64,000 nt of DNA, taken from JBCBSZ01 sp039818945 (GTDB lineage: Bacteria; Actinomycetota; Acidimicrobiia; Acidimicrobiales; Poriferisodalaceae). The position numbers and the translations under genes were made by a program. The notes below the pieces were generated by a model. That model had not been told where the DNA came from and ran no database searches. It saw nothing but the letters and a program-made list of their open reading frames with translations. How positions within the stretch are numbered: position 1 is the stretch's first letter; each line of letters opens with the position of its first letter. The stretch spans positions 94,950-158,949 of the forward strand of contig JBCBSZ010000003.1 in NCBI GenBank assembly GCA_039818945.1, written 5' to 3'. This document shows positions 1-7,369 of this stretch, one piece after another.

Positions 1-978
1 CTCGTGATGGGTCCGGACTGCGGGACGGTCGTGCTCGGCGGGGTCGGGCTCGGCTTCGCCAACGTCGTCCGCCCGGGACCCGTGTCGCTGGTCGCCGCCT
101 CCGGCACCGGAGCGCAACAGGTCTCGTGCCTCCTCGCCCATGCCGGCGTGGGCGTGAACCACGTGCTCGGTGTGGGCGGCCGCGATCTCTCCGACGAGAT
201 CGGCGCGGCGACGACCGCGCAGGCGCTGCGGCTCCTCGACGACGATCCGGCGACGCAGCTCATCGGCCTGGTGGCCAAGTCCGCCTCCTCCGCGGTGCTC
301 GAACGCATCGCCGAGGTCACCGCCGAGCTGACGACGCCGGTGCTCCACGTCGCCGCCGATCGACCCGGCGACGACCTCACCGTCGGCACCGATCGACTCA
401 TCGAGCACCTCGGCACGGCGGTGCCCCGACCCGCGAGTTGGCCGGGGGGTGCGGGCACGCCCGAGCCGGGCGCGCTCCGGGGCCTGTTCTCCGGCGGGAC
501 GCTCTGTCGCGAAGCGCTGACGATCGCCGAGCCCGAGATCGGCACGCTCTCCACGAACCTGCACGATCCAGGACTCGACCTGACCACCCCCGGCCACCTG
601 CTCGTCGACCTCGGTGCCGACGAGATGACGCGGGGCCGACCTCATCCGATGATCGACCAGCTCCTGCGCCTGCGCCGGATCGAGGCCGATGCCGCCGACC
701 CGGCCACCTCGGTGCTCCTGCTCGACGTCGTGCTCGGGCACGGCGCCCACCCGGACCCGGCCGCCGAGCTCGCCCCGACCATCGGTGAGGCCCGCCGTGC
801 GGCGCTCGCCGACGGCCGCGAGCTCGGGGTCGTGGTCTCGGTGATCGGCACACCGGACGACCCCCAGGGCCTGAGCCGGCAAGCGGAGGCGCTGGCCTCG
901 GTCGGCGCCGACGTCTTCTCGTCCAACGCCGAAGCCGCACGCCACGCGGTCACCCTCGCCCTCGGAGCCCACCGATGA
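1..978 (+). CDS. FdrA-like acyl-CoA synthetase-fold protein, C-terminal part (cut by window edge)
   Basis: The reading frame is open to the left edge, so the start lies outside. About 325 residues are visible, whereas FdrA proteins are usually about 500-550 long. The visible part carries the succinyl-CoA-synthetase-like CoA-ligase fold: GTGAQQVSCLLAHAGVGVNH is a typical FdrA stretch, followed by GVGGRDLSDEIGAATT. The stop overlaps the next start (ATGA), so the two genes are translationally coupled. In Escherichia coli the homologues fdrA, ylbE and ylbF were renamed allF, allG and allH as components of oxamate carbamoyltransferase in allantoin catabolism. The FdrA plus DUF1116 pairing seen here matches that set, but a DUF2877 (AllH) gene or carbamate kinase is not visible and would have to lie upstream. 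Family assignment is firm; the substrate is inference. Confidence 0.85.
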   Translation, partial: LVMGPDCGTVVLGGVGLGFANVVRPGPVSLVAASGTGAQQVSCLLAHAGVGVNHVLGVGGRDLSDEIGAATTAQALRLLDDDPATQLIGLVAKSASSAVLERIAEVTAELTTPVLHVAADRPGDDLTVGTDRLIEHLGTAVPRPASWPGGAGTPEPGALRGLFSGGTLCREALTIAEPEIGTLSTNLHDPGLDLTTPGHLLVDLGADEMTRGRPHPMIDQLLRLRRIEADAADPATSVLLLDVVLGHGAHPDPAAELAPTIGEARRAALADGRELGVVVSVIGTPDDPQGLSRQAEALASVGADVFSSNAEAARHAVTLALGAHR

Positions 979-2378
979 CCGACACCCCTCAGCTGCTCGG
1001 CCCGCCGACGGTGCTGACCGTCGGCGCCCGCCTCTTCGACGACGCGCTCCGTGCGCAGGGGGTCGACACGATCGCCGTCGACTGGCGCCCCGCAGCCGGC
1101 GACGTCGAGGACGATCTGGCGACGATCGCCGCCGACCCGCGGGTCGAGGCCGCCAACGCCGAGGCCGTCCGGCGACTCACGGAGGCCCGCCCGCACGTGG
1201 TCGGCATCCGGCGCGCCGGCGACGTGCTCGGCATCGAGGGGCCGCAGTTCCTCCACGCCGGCCCGCCGATCGACTGGGAGCGGGCCTCGGGCCCGATGCG
1301 CGGGGCGATCATCGGCGGCCTGCTGTTCGAGGGGCTCGCCGACACCGCCGAGCGAGCGGCCGAGCTGGGCGCGTCGGGCGGCGTCGAGCTGGCACCGTGC
1401 CACTCGCGTGGAGCCGTCGGGCCGATGGCCGGCGTCGCGACCCCGTCGATGCCGGTCTTCGAGCTGCACGACGAGGTCAACGCCACGACGGCGTGGTGCT
1501 CGCTCAACGAGGGCCTCGGCAAGGTGCTGCGCTACGGCGCGTTCAGCGAGGAAGTGATCGACCGCCTGCGCTGGATGCGCGACGTGCTCGGTCCCCTCCT
1601 GGCGATGACGTTCGAGCGGACCGGGCCCTACGACGTCCGTTCGATGATCGCCCAGGGCCTGCAGATGGGCGACGAGGGCCACAACCGGAACCGGGCCTCG
1701 ACGTCGCTGTTCCTGCGCGAGATCGTCGGCGAGCTCATCGAGGTCGAGGCCCCGGCCTCCGACGTGGCCGACGTCTGCCGCTTCGTGAACGGCAACGACC
1801 ACTTCGTGCTGAACCTCGTCATGCCGTGTGGCAAGGCCGCAGCCGACGCCGCCCGGGACATCCCGGGTTCGACGATGGTCGTGGCCATGGCCCGCAACGG
1901 CACCGACTTCGGCGTGCAGGTGTCGGGCACCGGCGACCGGTGGTTCACTGCTCCGGCGGAGACGCCGAAGGGACTGACCTTCCCGGGCTACACCGACGAC
2001 GACGTGAACCCCGACATCGGCGACTCGACGATCACCGAGACCTACGGGATCGGCGGCATGGCGATGGCCTGCGCTCCCGCCATCGTGCGCTTCGTCGGCG
2101 GCTCGGTCGACGCCGCCTTCTCCACGACCCTGTCGATGTACGACATCACCCTGACCGAGCATCCCCACCTCCAGATCCCGGCGCTCGACTTCCGCGGCAC
2201 CCCGACCGGCATCGACGCCACCGCGGCCGTCCGCGCCTCCCGACCGCCCGCGGTCAACACCGGGATGGCCGGCAAGGAGGCCGGGGTGGGGCAGGTCGGC
2301 GCCGGCCTCGTGACGCCACCGATGGACTGCTTCGTCGAGGCCGTGCGAGCCCTCGCCGCCGCGGTGCCGACCGCCTGA
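975..2378 (+). CDS. DUF1116 protein (YlbE/AllG family), FdrA partner
   Basis: This 467-residue protein has full DUF1116 length. It starts at an ATG overlapping the stop of the FdrA-like gene by four bases, so they form one operon. Recognisable family stretches are GGVELAPCHSRGAVGPMAGV near residue 140, FVNGNDHFVLNL near 270 and NGTDFGVQVSG near 315, the last two resembling the core of DUF1116. No signal peptide or membrane segment is seen, so it should be cytoplasmic. In E. coli the homologue AllG (YlbE) is a component of oxamate carbamoyltransferase together with AllF and AllH. The same biochemical role is plausible here. The stop abuts the stop of the opposite-strand DUF3048 gene with no spacer (TGA then TCA). 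Confidence 0.88.
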   Translation: MTDTPQLLGPPTVLTVGARLFDDALRAQGVDTIAVDWRPAAGDVEDDLATIAADPRVEAANAEAVRRLTEARPHVVGIRRAGDVLGIEGPQFLHAGPPIDWERASGPMRGAIIGGLLFEGLADTAERAAELGASGGVELAPCHSRGAVGPMAGVATPSMPVFELHDEVNATTAWCSLNEGLGKVLRYGAFSEEVIDRLRWMRDVLGPLLAMTFERTGPYDVRSMIAQGLQMGDEGHNRNRASTSLFLREIVGELIEVEAPASDVADVCRFVNGNDHFVLNLVMPCGKAAADAARDIPGSTMVVAMARNGTDFGVQVSGTGDRWFTAPAETPKGLTFPGYTDDDVNPDIGDSTITETYGIGGMAMACAPAIVRFVGGSVDAAFSTTLSMYDITLTEHPHLQIPALDFRGTPTGIDATAAVRASRPPAVNTGMAGKEAGVGQVGAGLVTPPMDCFVEAVRALAAAVPTA

Positions 2379-3620
2379 TCACCCTTCGACGAGCACCACC
2401 CAGGTTCGGCCCGGCGTCAGACCGACGTGGCGGCCCTCCGCATCGGTGAAGGTCGTGACCGACCCCAGCGTCGACCGCGTCCAGGTCGCCTCGACGGCGC
2501 GGCCGGCGGTGAGGATCGTCGCCGAGCCGGTGCCGACCAGCTCGGCCTCGGGCACCGACGAACCCGCGGCGTCCTCCAGCCCGGACGGGAGGTAGCGCAC
2601 GCGCTGGAGGACGACGTTGTCGGTGGTGATGACCGGCCCGACGGTCGTCGAGTGCGGGATCGAGCCCGTCCAGCGCTCCCACTGCACACCGTTCCAGCGC
2701 CACGACACCGTGCTGTTGCCCAGTCGGACGTCGACGGTCGGCCGCTCGGTGCCGCCGACCGCCTCGTCGCCGCTCCGGAACACGAAGTGCGGCGGTGGCG
2801 GTGCGCCGACGGTGCCCTCGCGCAATGCCGTCGTGTCGGTCATCAGGTTGTGGGGAGCCCCGCGGGTGCCGTCCCGCCAGTACTGGGCGTGGGCGGTCCC
2901 GCGATCGATGACGGGCTGGCGGCGGAGCAGCTCGGCGAAGACCGCGTTGGCACCGGACCAGGACAACATCGGCTCACCGAGCGGGCTGAGCAGGCCGATG
3001 TCGGTCGAGCGGAACGATCGCACCGGACCGACCGGGGCGTCGGCGGAGTGCAAGACGGCGGCGAATCGGGTCGTGCCCCCCTCGACGAGCTGCTCGTAGA
3101 CCAGATCGGCTTCGACCAACCCGGCCTGCGGGCGGGCTCGGGGCGAGTTGTCGATCTTGACGAGGATCGCGGGCCGGTCGAGCAGCGACGGGTCGACGGG
3201 GAGTCCGGTGAGGGGCGCCACCCCGTCCGCGAGGGCCGCGGGCGGGTCCGCGGCCGGCTCGACGACGATCTCGTCGGGCGCGAGCCGTCCGAGCTGACCG
3301 CGGTAGAGGATCTCGACCAGCTCCGGCGCGCTGAGGGCCGGAGCCGAGCGCGGCACCGGGACGAGGACCGGACCGGCCAGCGCGGTGGTCGTCGGGCCCG
3401 ACGACGTCGCTGGTGCGAGTGGCGCGGTGCTCGGTGGCGGTTCGGACGCACCGAGGAGGGTCGCCCGTTGCGACGCCTCCAGGACCGGCACGGTCGCCTC
3501 GGGTCCGGGACGATCGGCGAGCGACGGGGTCGTCGGTCCCGTGCCACCGCCGACCGGAGCGAGCAGCAGCACCACGACGGCGACGGCACCGAGGCCGACG
3601 ATCGTCCAGGCGACGCGCAC
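2379..3620 (-). CDS. DUF3048 domain protein (YerB-like), membrane-anchored
   Basis: About 413 residues. A hydrophobic segment at residues 4-24 (VGLGAVAVVVLLLAP) suggests an uncleaved anchor or signal peptide. A Pro/Thr/Ala-rich linker follows, then a DUF3048 domain: PLTGLPVDPSLLDRPAILVK, VEADLVYEQLVEGGTTRF and GPVRSFRSTDIGLL are its hallmark stretches. The second half (after about residue 290) matches the C-terminal DUF3048 domain. I chose the GTG at 3620 because TACGGT lies exactly seven bases before it, as in other leaderless genes here; a GTG at 3629 is also possible. The family (Bacillus YerB) has no established biochemical function, and the anchored architecture suggests a role at the cell envelope. 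Confidence 0.85.
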   Translation of the reverse strand: MRVAWTIVGLGAVAVVVLLLAPVGGGTGPTTPSLADRPGPEATVPVLEASQRATLLGASEPPPSTAPLAPATSSGPTTTALAGPVLVPVPRSAPALSAPELVEILYRGQLGRLAPDEIVVEPAADPPAALADGVAPLTGLPVDPSLLDRPAILVKIDNSPRARPQAGLVEADLVYEQLVEGGTTRFAAVLHSADAPVGPVRSFRSTDIGLLSPLGEPMLSWSGANAVFAELLRRQPVIDRGTAHAQYWRDGTRGAPHNLMTDTTALREGTVGAPPPPHFVFRSGDEAVGGTERPTVDVRLGNSTVSWRWNGVQWERWTGSIPHSTTVGPVITTDNVVLQRVRYLPSGLEDAAGSSVPEAELVGTGSATILTAGRAVEATWTRSTLGSVTTFTDAEGRHVGLTPGRTWVVLVEG

Positions 3621-3627
3621 GCCCGCC

Positions 3628-3633
3628 ACCGTA
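3628..3633 (-). promoter_or_regulatory. -10 box TACGGT of DUF3048 gene (leaderless)
   Basis: On the minus strand TACGGT is followed by seven bases and then the GTG at 3620. No ribosome binding site precedes that start. This matches the TANNNT-N6/7-start pattern repeated at many genes in the window. Confidence 0.5.
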
Positions 3634-3664
3634 CGGGGCGGCGACCGAGCGCTGGCCGCGACCC

Positions 3665-4324
3665 TCAGCCGTCGAGGACGTCGATGCCCGGGGGCTCGAC
3701 GGGCGGCGGCACCTCGATGAGGTCGAGCTCCGGCACGAAGGGCTCGAGCGTCGGATCGAGCGACGCGGCGTCGCCCTCGTCGTCGGGTCCGTGCTCCGGC
3801 GGGTCGGTCCAGGAGGGCACCGTGTCCTCGGCGAGGGTCGGGCGCTCCGGCTCCAGGTCGATCACCGCCGACGTGGCGGCCTCGACGACCGGCGGCTCGG
3901 CCGGAGCGGGCGACGGTTCGACGTGCTCCTCGACGTCCACCTGCACCTGCTCACCGGTCGAGTTGCCGTCGCCGAAGCCGATGCTGCTGTCCGGGTCGAT
4001 CTCGATCACGTTGTCGTCGACGTGCTGCTCGTCGGCCGGCACCGGTTCGTCGTCGTCCACCACGGGCTCCTGGTCGACCACCTGGTCGCCCGACCCCACC
4101 GAGACGGCCGGCTCGGACTCCCCGTCGTTCGTCTGATCACCCGACCCCACCGTGACCACCGGCTCCGGCTCGGGTTCCGGCTCCGGCTTCGGCTCGGGCT
4201 CCGGCTCCGACCGCGCCTTCGCCTGCTCCTTCACCGGCTCGGGCTCTCGCTTCGCCTGCTCCACCTTGGCCGGCCCGGCCTCGGCCGGCTCCGCCGACCG
4301 CCGGAAGAAGTTCCTGAACCGCAT
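3665..4324 (-). CDS. Acidic, proline-rich protein of unknown function; target of adjacent LuxR regulator
   Basis: I do not recognise this 219-residue protein. It begins with a short basic-aromatic stretch (MRFRNFFRRS) and is otherwise strongly acidic and low in complexity, with an EPEPEPKPEPEPEPEP tract near residues 40-55. VGSGDQ appears twice (about residues 60 and 77). No signal peptide or membrane segment is seen. The ATG at 4324 is preceded by GAGGAGG. Its promoter is the important part: TAGCGT (4354-4359) with a palindrome centred 33 bp upstream, exactly as at the other acidic-protein gene at 7370 and at the regulator gene between them. This ties the protein to that regulator. Base composition does not differ visibly from neighbours. 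Confidence 0.75.
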   Translation of the reverse strand: MRFRNFFRRSAEPAEAGPAKVEQAKREPEPVKEQAKARSEPEPEPKPEPEPEPEPVVTVGSGDQTNDGESEPAVSVGSGDQVVDQEPVVDDDEPVPADEQHVDDNVIEIDPDSSIGFGDGNSTGEQVQVDVEEHVEPSPAPAEPPVVEAATSAVIDLEPERPTLAEDTVPSWTDPPEHGPDDEGDAASLDPTLEPFVPELDLIEVPPPVEPPGIDVLDG

Positions 4325-4353
4325 CGCCGTCCTCCTCAGCTCGTCGCGTCCGG

Positions 4354-4359
4354 ACGCTA
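4354..4359 (-). promoter_or_regulatory. -10 box TAGCGT of acidic-protein gene
   Basis: Minus-strand TAGCGT; transcription would start near 4347, giving a leader of about 23 bases with GAGGAGG. The centre of the palindrome at 4383-4396 is 33 bp from the centre of this box. The identical hexamer at the identical spacing precedes the gene at 7370. Confidence 0.65.
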
Positions 4360-4382
4360 CGGACGGGAGCCGGAGCGGTCAT

Positions 4383-4396
4383 CGGTAGGCCTACTG
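4383..4396. promoter_or_regulatory. Palindromic operator (copy 1) of LuxR-type regulator
   Basis: The site is a 14-bp palindrome with one mismatch. Read toward the acidic gene it is CAGTAGGCCTACCG, against CAGTAGGCCTACTG at 7297-7310. It contains the TAG stop codon of the regulator gene (4391-4393), so the operator of the downstream gene is built into the end of the regulator gene. Its centre would be at about -42.5 of the acidic-protein promoter, the usual place for a LuxR/NarL-type activator touching RNA polymerase. Confidence 0.7.
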
Positions 4397-7261
4397 ATCC
4401 TCGGCGGCCCGGGCCCGTCGCTCGATGGCCTGCGTCGCCAGCTGGACCCGTGAGGAGATCCCGAGCTTCGTGTAGACGTGATGGAGGTGGGACTCGACGG
4501 TGCGCCGCGAGACGCACAGCTGGTCGGCGATGTCCGCGTTGCGGAGCCCGTCGGCCACACCGTCCACCACCCGCCGTTCCGAGGCGGTGAGGCTCTCCCA
4601 CCCGTGGGTGGCCCGCTCGCGCGGTCGATGGCGGCGAGGCCGGAGGCCGAGCCGGCGCAGTCGCTCCTGGAGGCGATCGAGATCGTGGCGGGCGCCGAGC
4701 TCCTCGTAGAGCTTGGTGGCCCGCTCCGCCGCCTCCCGCACCTCGGCCTCGTCGCCCCCGGCGGTGGCCGTCACGGTGGCCACGGTCGCCCACGCATCGG
4801 CCGACTCGGGCCGACGACGGACCGCGGACAGCAGGTCGGCCGCCTCGCGGGCGGCGGTGGGGTCCAGATCGAGGACGGCACGTGCGGACGCCGCAGCGGC
4901 GCGCTCGCCGGGGCTCGCCTGCTCGCCGTCGGCCAGGTCGACCAGCACCCGCCGGATCGCCGCTGCGTCCTCTGCCCGACCGGCGTCCTCGGCCAGCGCC
5001 GCGATCGGCGGCCCGACGGAGCGCAGGCGGGCCCGCACCCCCAGCGCCTCGACGGCGCGGAACAGCCCCAGCCCGGCACTCAGACCGTCGTCCACCTCAC
5101 CTCGGGCGCACTGGGTCAGCGCGTGCTCGAGGAACACCAGGTCCGACCCCTGGACCGACCCGGCACCGACCGCGTCGAGGCCCCGCTCGACGTGCCCGGC
5201 TGCCGCCTCGAGATCGTTCCGGCGCCGGGCGACGTGCGCGAGACAGGCGTGGGCGTAGGCGTCGACGATCCGCACGGCCGTCTCGGCCGAGTACGCCAGC
5301 ACGGCCTCGGCCTCGGCGATCGCATCGTCCCACTCGCCAGCGAGCAGGAGCTCGGTCGCCTTGGCGCTCTCGAGGATCGGGAGGTCCCAGGACATGGTGA
5401 TCGAGCGCCCGACGGCGATCCCTCGGTCGAGCGCGGCCATCGCCGTCTCGTGATCGTCGGCGAACGACGACACCTGGCCGAGGAAGAACAGCGGGATGTC
5501 CCGGTGGCCGAGGGCGTCGGCGCTCCCGTCCGCGAGCACGACCGCCTCGTCGGCCAGGCGCCGGGCATCGCGGTGGTCGCCGCGCAGCGCGGCGACCAGG
5601 CTCCGCACCGATCGGCCCTCGCAGGCACCACGCAGCTCCCCGCGGGCCTCGGCCTCCCTCACCGCCCGAGCCGCCGCATCGTCGGCGGGGCGGAGTCGAC
5701 CGCTCAACACGTGGGTGAGCGCCAGGTCGGCACGACGCAGCGCGCTGGTCCGGCTCGCGCCGCGATCGGCGACCATCGAGAACAGCTCGGCGGCCTCGTC
5801 GAGTCGACCGTGCAGGAAGAGCGCCTCGCTGAAGGTCTCCTCCAACTCGACCCGGGTGTCGTCGGGGAGGTCGGAGGCGAGGACCCGCTCGAAGACCGGC
5901 CGGGCGGCGTCGATGTCGCCGGCCCAGACGTGGGCCCGCGCGATCTGACCGTCGATGGCCGTCAGCCGGGGATCCCCGCCGTCGAGGGCGCCGCGACAAC
6001 GGGTCAGCGAGGCCAGCGCCCGGCGTGGCTCGACGATGGCCATCCGCCGGCCCGCCTCGTACAGCGCCTCGACCATCGCGTCGTCGATGCCCGCGTCGGT
6101 CATGACGAGGTGGTTGGCGATCGCCGGGGCCGCGGCCCGACGGTCGGTGAGGACGGCCGCCGCCTCGGCGTGCAGGCCTCGCCGAACCCCGAGCGGGACG
6201 TCGAGGTACAGCGCCTCGCGGACCAGGTCGTGCCGGAACCGCAGGTGCTCGTCGCGCTCGACGAGCCAGCCCTGATCGACGGCCGGCCGGATCGTCGACC
6301 AGACCGCGCGCATCGGCTGATCGACGAGCGCGGCGAGGTCGCGGGGTGCGAACTCGGTGCCGAGCACGGCGGCGAGCGTCAGCAGCTCCCACGCCTCCTC
6401 GCCCAGGGTGCGGACGCGGTCGAGCACCAGCCGCTCGAAGGTGACCGGCCGCCCGTCGGCGCGCAGCTCGGCCGCACCGTTCGCGACGTCGATCGAGCCG
6501 TCGGCCACGCCGGCCTCGACGAGCTCGCTGACGAACAGCGGGCTGCCGTCGGACGTCGCGATCACCGACCGCAACCGACTGCCCAACCGGGCGCCACCCA
6601 GGAGCGACCTCGCCATCTGTGCCGCGCCGCGCTGGTCGAGGGCGCCGAGGTCGATGCGAGCGAAGTCCGGACCGGACCGTTGGAGCAGGTCGACGAGCTC
6701 GCGGTGCTCCGCTCCGGGTTCGATGGGTCGGAGCGCGCCGACCACGAGGATGGGGAGTTGGTCGGCCCGGTTCGCGAGCGCACCCAGGGCCCGGATCGTC
6801 GCCCGATCGGCCCAGTGCAGGTCGTCCACGACGACCGCCACCGCCGTGTCGGCAGCGGTCCGCTCCACCTCCTCCACGAGCCGGTCGAGGACCGGGATGA
6901 ACCGGGCGGGCGAGTAGACGTTGAGGCTGCGGTCGTCGTCGACCAGGAAGTCGTCCATCTCCGCGGCGATCTGCGCGTGGTCGACACCGGGGAGGACCGA
7001 CAGCGCGTCGAGCACCGGTTGCAGCGGCCGGTCGAGGTCGCCGTCGCGGCACGAGCCCCGGCCGACCAGCACCCCTCGCTCGTCGGCCAGGCGGACGCAC
7101 TCGTCCAGCAACCGGGTCTTGCCGACCCCGGCGAGCCCGCTGACGACGACCATCCGCCCCTCGCCCGCGGCGACCTCGCCCACCGCTCGGTCGAGGACCT
7201 CGAGCTCGGCGGTGCGCCCCACCAGGGGCGTGGAGAGCGCGCCGGCGCCGTCGAGGGCCAC
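4391..7261 (-). CDS. Large ATP-binding LuxR-family (LAL) transcriptional regulator
   Basis: 956 residues, within the usual range for LAL-type regulators. An AAA/STAND ATPase domain comes first, with Walker A GLAGVGKT at residues 42-49 and a Walker B-like VVVDDLHWAD near 150. A long helical, TPR-like middle follows. The C-terminal LuxR/GerE helix-turn-helix is at about 890-945, including NADIADQLCVSRRTVESHLH. These proteins are ATP-dependent activators that bind palindromes through the C-terminal domain. The GTG at 7261 lies six bases after TACGGT, so the gene looks leaderless. The operator palindrome is centred at -42.5 of its own promoter and of two flanking genes, which predicts autoactivation and control of both acidic-protein genes. 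The ligand sensed by the middle region is unknown. Confidence 0.93.
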   Translation of the reverse strand: MALDGAGALSTPLVGRTAELEVLDRAVGEVAAGEGRMVVVSGLAGVGKTRLLDECVRLADERGVLVGRGSCRDGDLDRPLQPVLDALSVLPGVDHAQIAAEMDDFLVDDDRSLNVYSPARFIPVLDRLVEEVERTAADTAVAVVVDDLHWADRATIRALGALANRADQLPILVVGALRPIEPGAEHRELVDLLQRSGPDFARIDLGALDQRGAAQMARSLLGGARLGSRLRSVIATSDGSPLFVSELVEAGVADGSIDVANGAAELRADGRPVTFERLVLDRVRTLGEEAWELLTLAAVLGTEFAPRDLAALVDQPMRAVWSTIRPAVDQGWLVERDEHLRFRHDLVREALYLDVPLGVRRGLHAEAAAVLTDRRAAAPAIANHLVMTDAGIDDAMVEALYEAGRRMAIVEPRRALASLTRCRGALDGGDPRLTAIDGQIARAHVWAGDIDAARPVFERVLASDLPDDTRVELEETFSEALFLHGRLDEAAELFSMVADRGASRTSALRRADLALTHVLSGRLRPADDAAARAVREAEARGELRGACEGRSVRSLVAALRGDHRDARRLADEAVVLADGSADALGHRDIPLFFLGQVSSFADDHETAMAALDRGIAVGRSITMSWDLPILESAKATELLLAGEWDDAIAEAEAVLAYSAETAVRIVDAYAHACLAHVARRRNDLEAAAGHVERGLDAVGAGSVQGSDLVFLEHALTQCARGEVDDGLSAGLGLFRAVEALGVRARLRSVGPPIAALAEDAGRAEDAAAIRRVLVDLADGEQASPGERAAAASARAVLDLDPTAAREAADLLSAVRRRPESADAWATVATVTATAGGDEAEVREAAERATKLYEELGARHDLDRLQERLRRLGLRPRRHRPRERATHGWESLTASERRVVDGVADGLRNADIADQLCVSRRTVESHLHHVYTKLGISSRVQLATQAIERRARAAEDQ

Positions 7262-7267
7262 GTCAGC

Positions 7268-7273
7268 ACCGTA
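7268..7273 (-). promoter_or_regulatory. -10 box TACGGT of LuxR regulator gene (leaderless)
   Basis: Minus-strand TACGGT, six bases, then the GTG at 7261, which would be the first transcribed codon. The centre of the palindrome at 7297-7310 is again 33 bp away, the same as for the two acidic-protein promoters. Confidence 0.65.
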
Positions 7274-7296
7274 GGCCGCCCGTCCGGCGAAGAAAC

Positions 7297-7310
7297 CAGT
7301 AGGCCTACTG
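7297..7310. promoter_or_regulatory. Palindromic operator (copy 2) CAGTAGGCCTACTG between divergent promoters
   Basis: A perfect 14-bp palindrome in the intergenic region between the regulator gene (minus) and the acidic-protein gene (plus). Its centre is 33 bp from the centres of both -10 boxes, TACGGT at 7268-7273 and TAGCGT at 7334-7339. One bound dimer could therefore serve both divergent promoters. A one-mismatch copy lies at 4383-4396. Confidence 0.78.
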
Positions 7311-7333
7311 ATTCGCCGCGAGGTGCGCCTCCC

Positions 7334-7339
7334 TAGCGT
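7334..7339 (+). promoter_or_regulatory. -10 box TAGCGT of the 7370 gene
   Basis: TAGCGT sits 21 bases after the motif CAGTAGGCCTACTGAT. The copy upstream of the gene at 4324 has the same 21-base gap and the same TAGCGT, although the intervening bases differ. Transcription would begin near 7346, leaving a leader of about 24 bases that contains GGGGAG before the ATG at 7370. Confidence 0.65.
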
Positions 7340-7369
7340 GCCCTCCGCAGTCGGTCAGGGGAGCGGACG

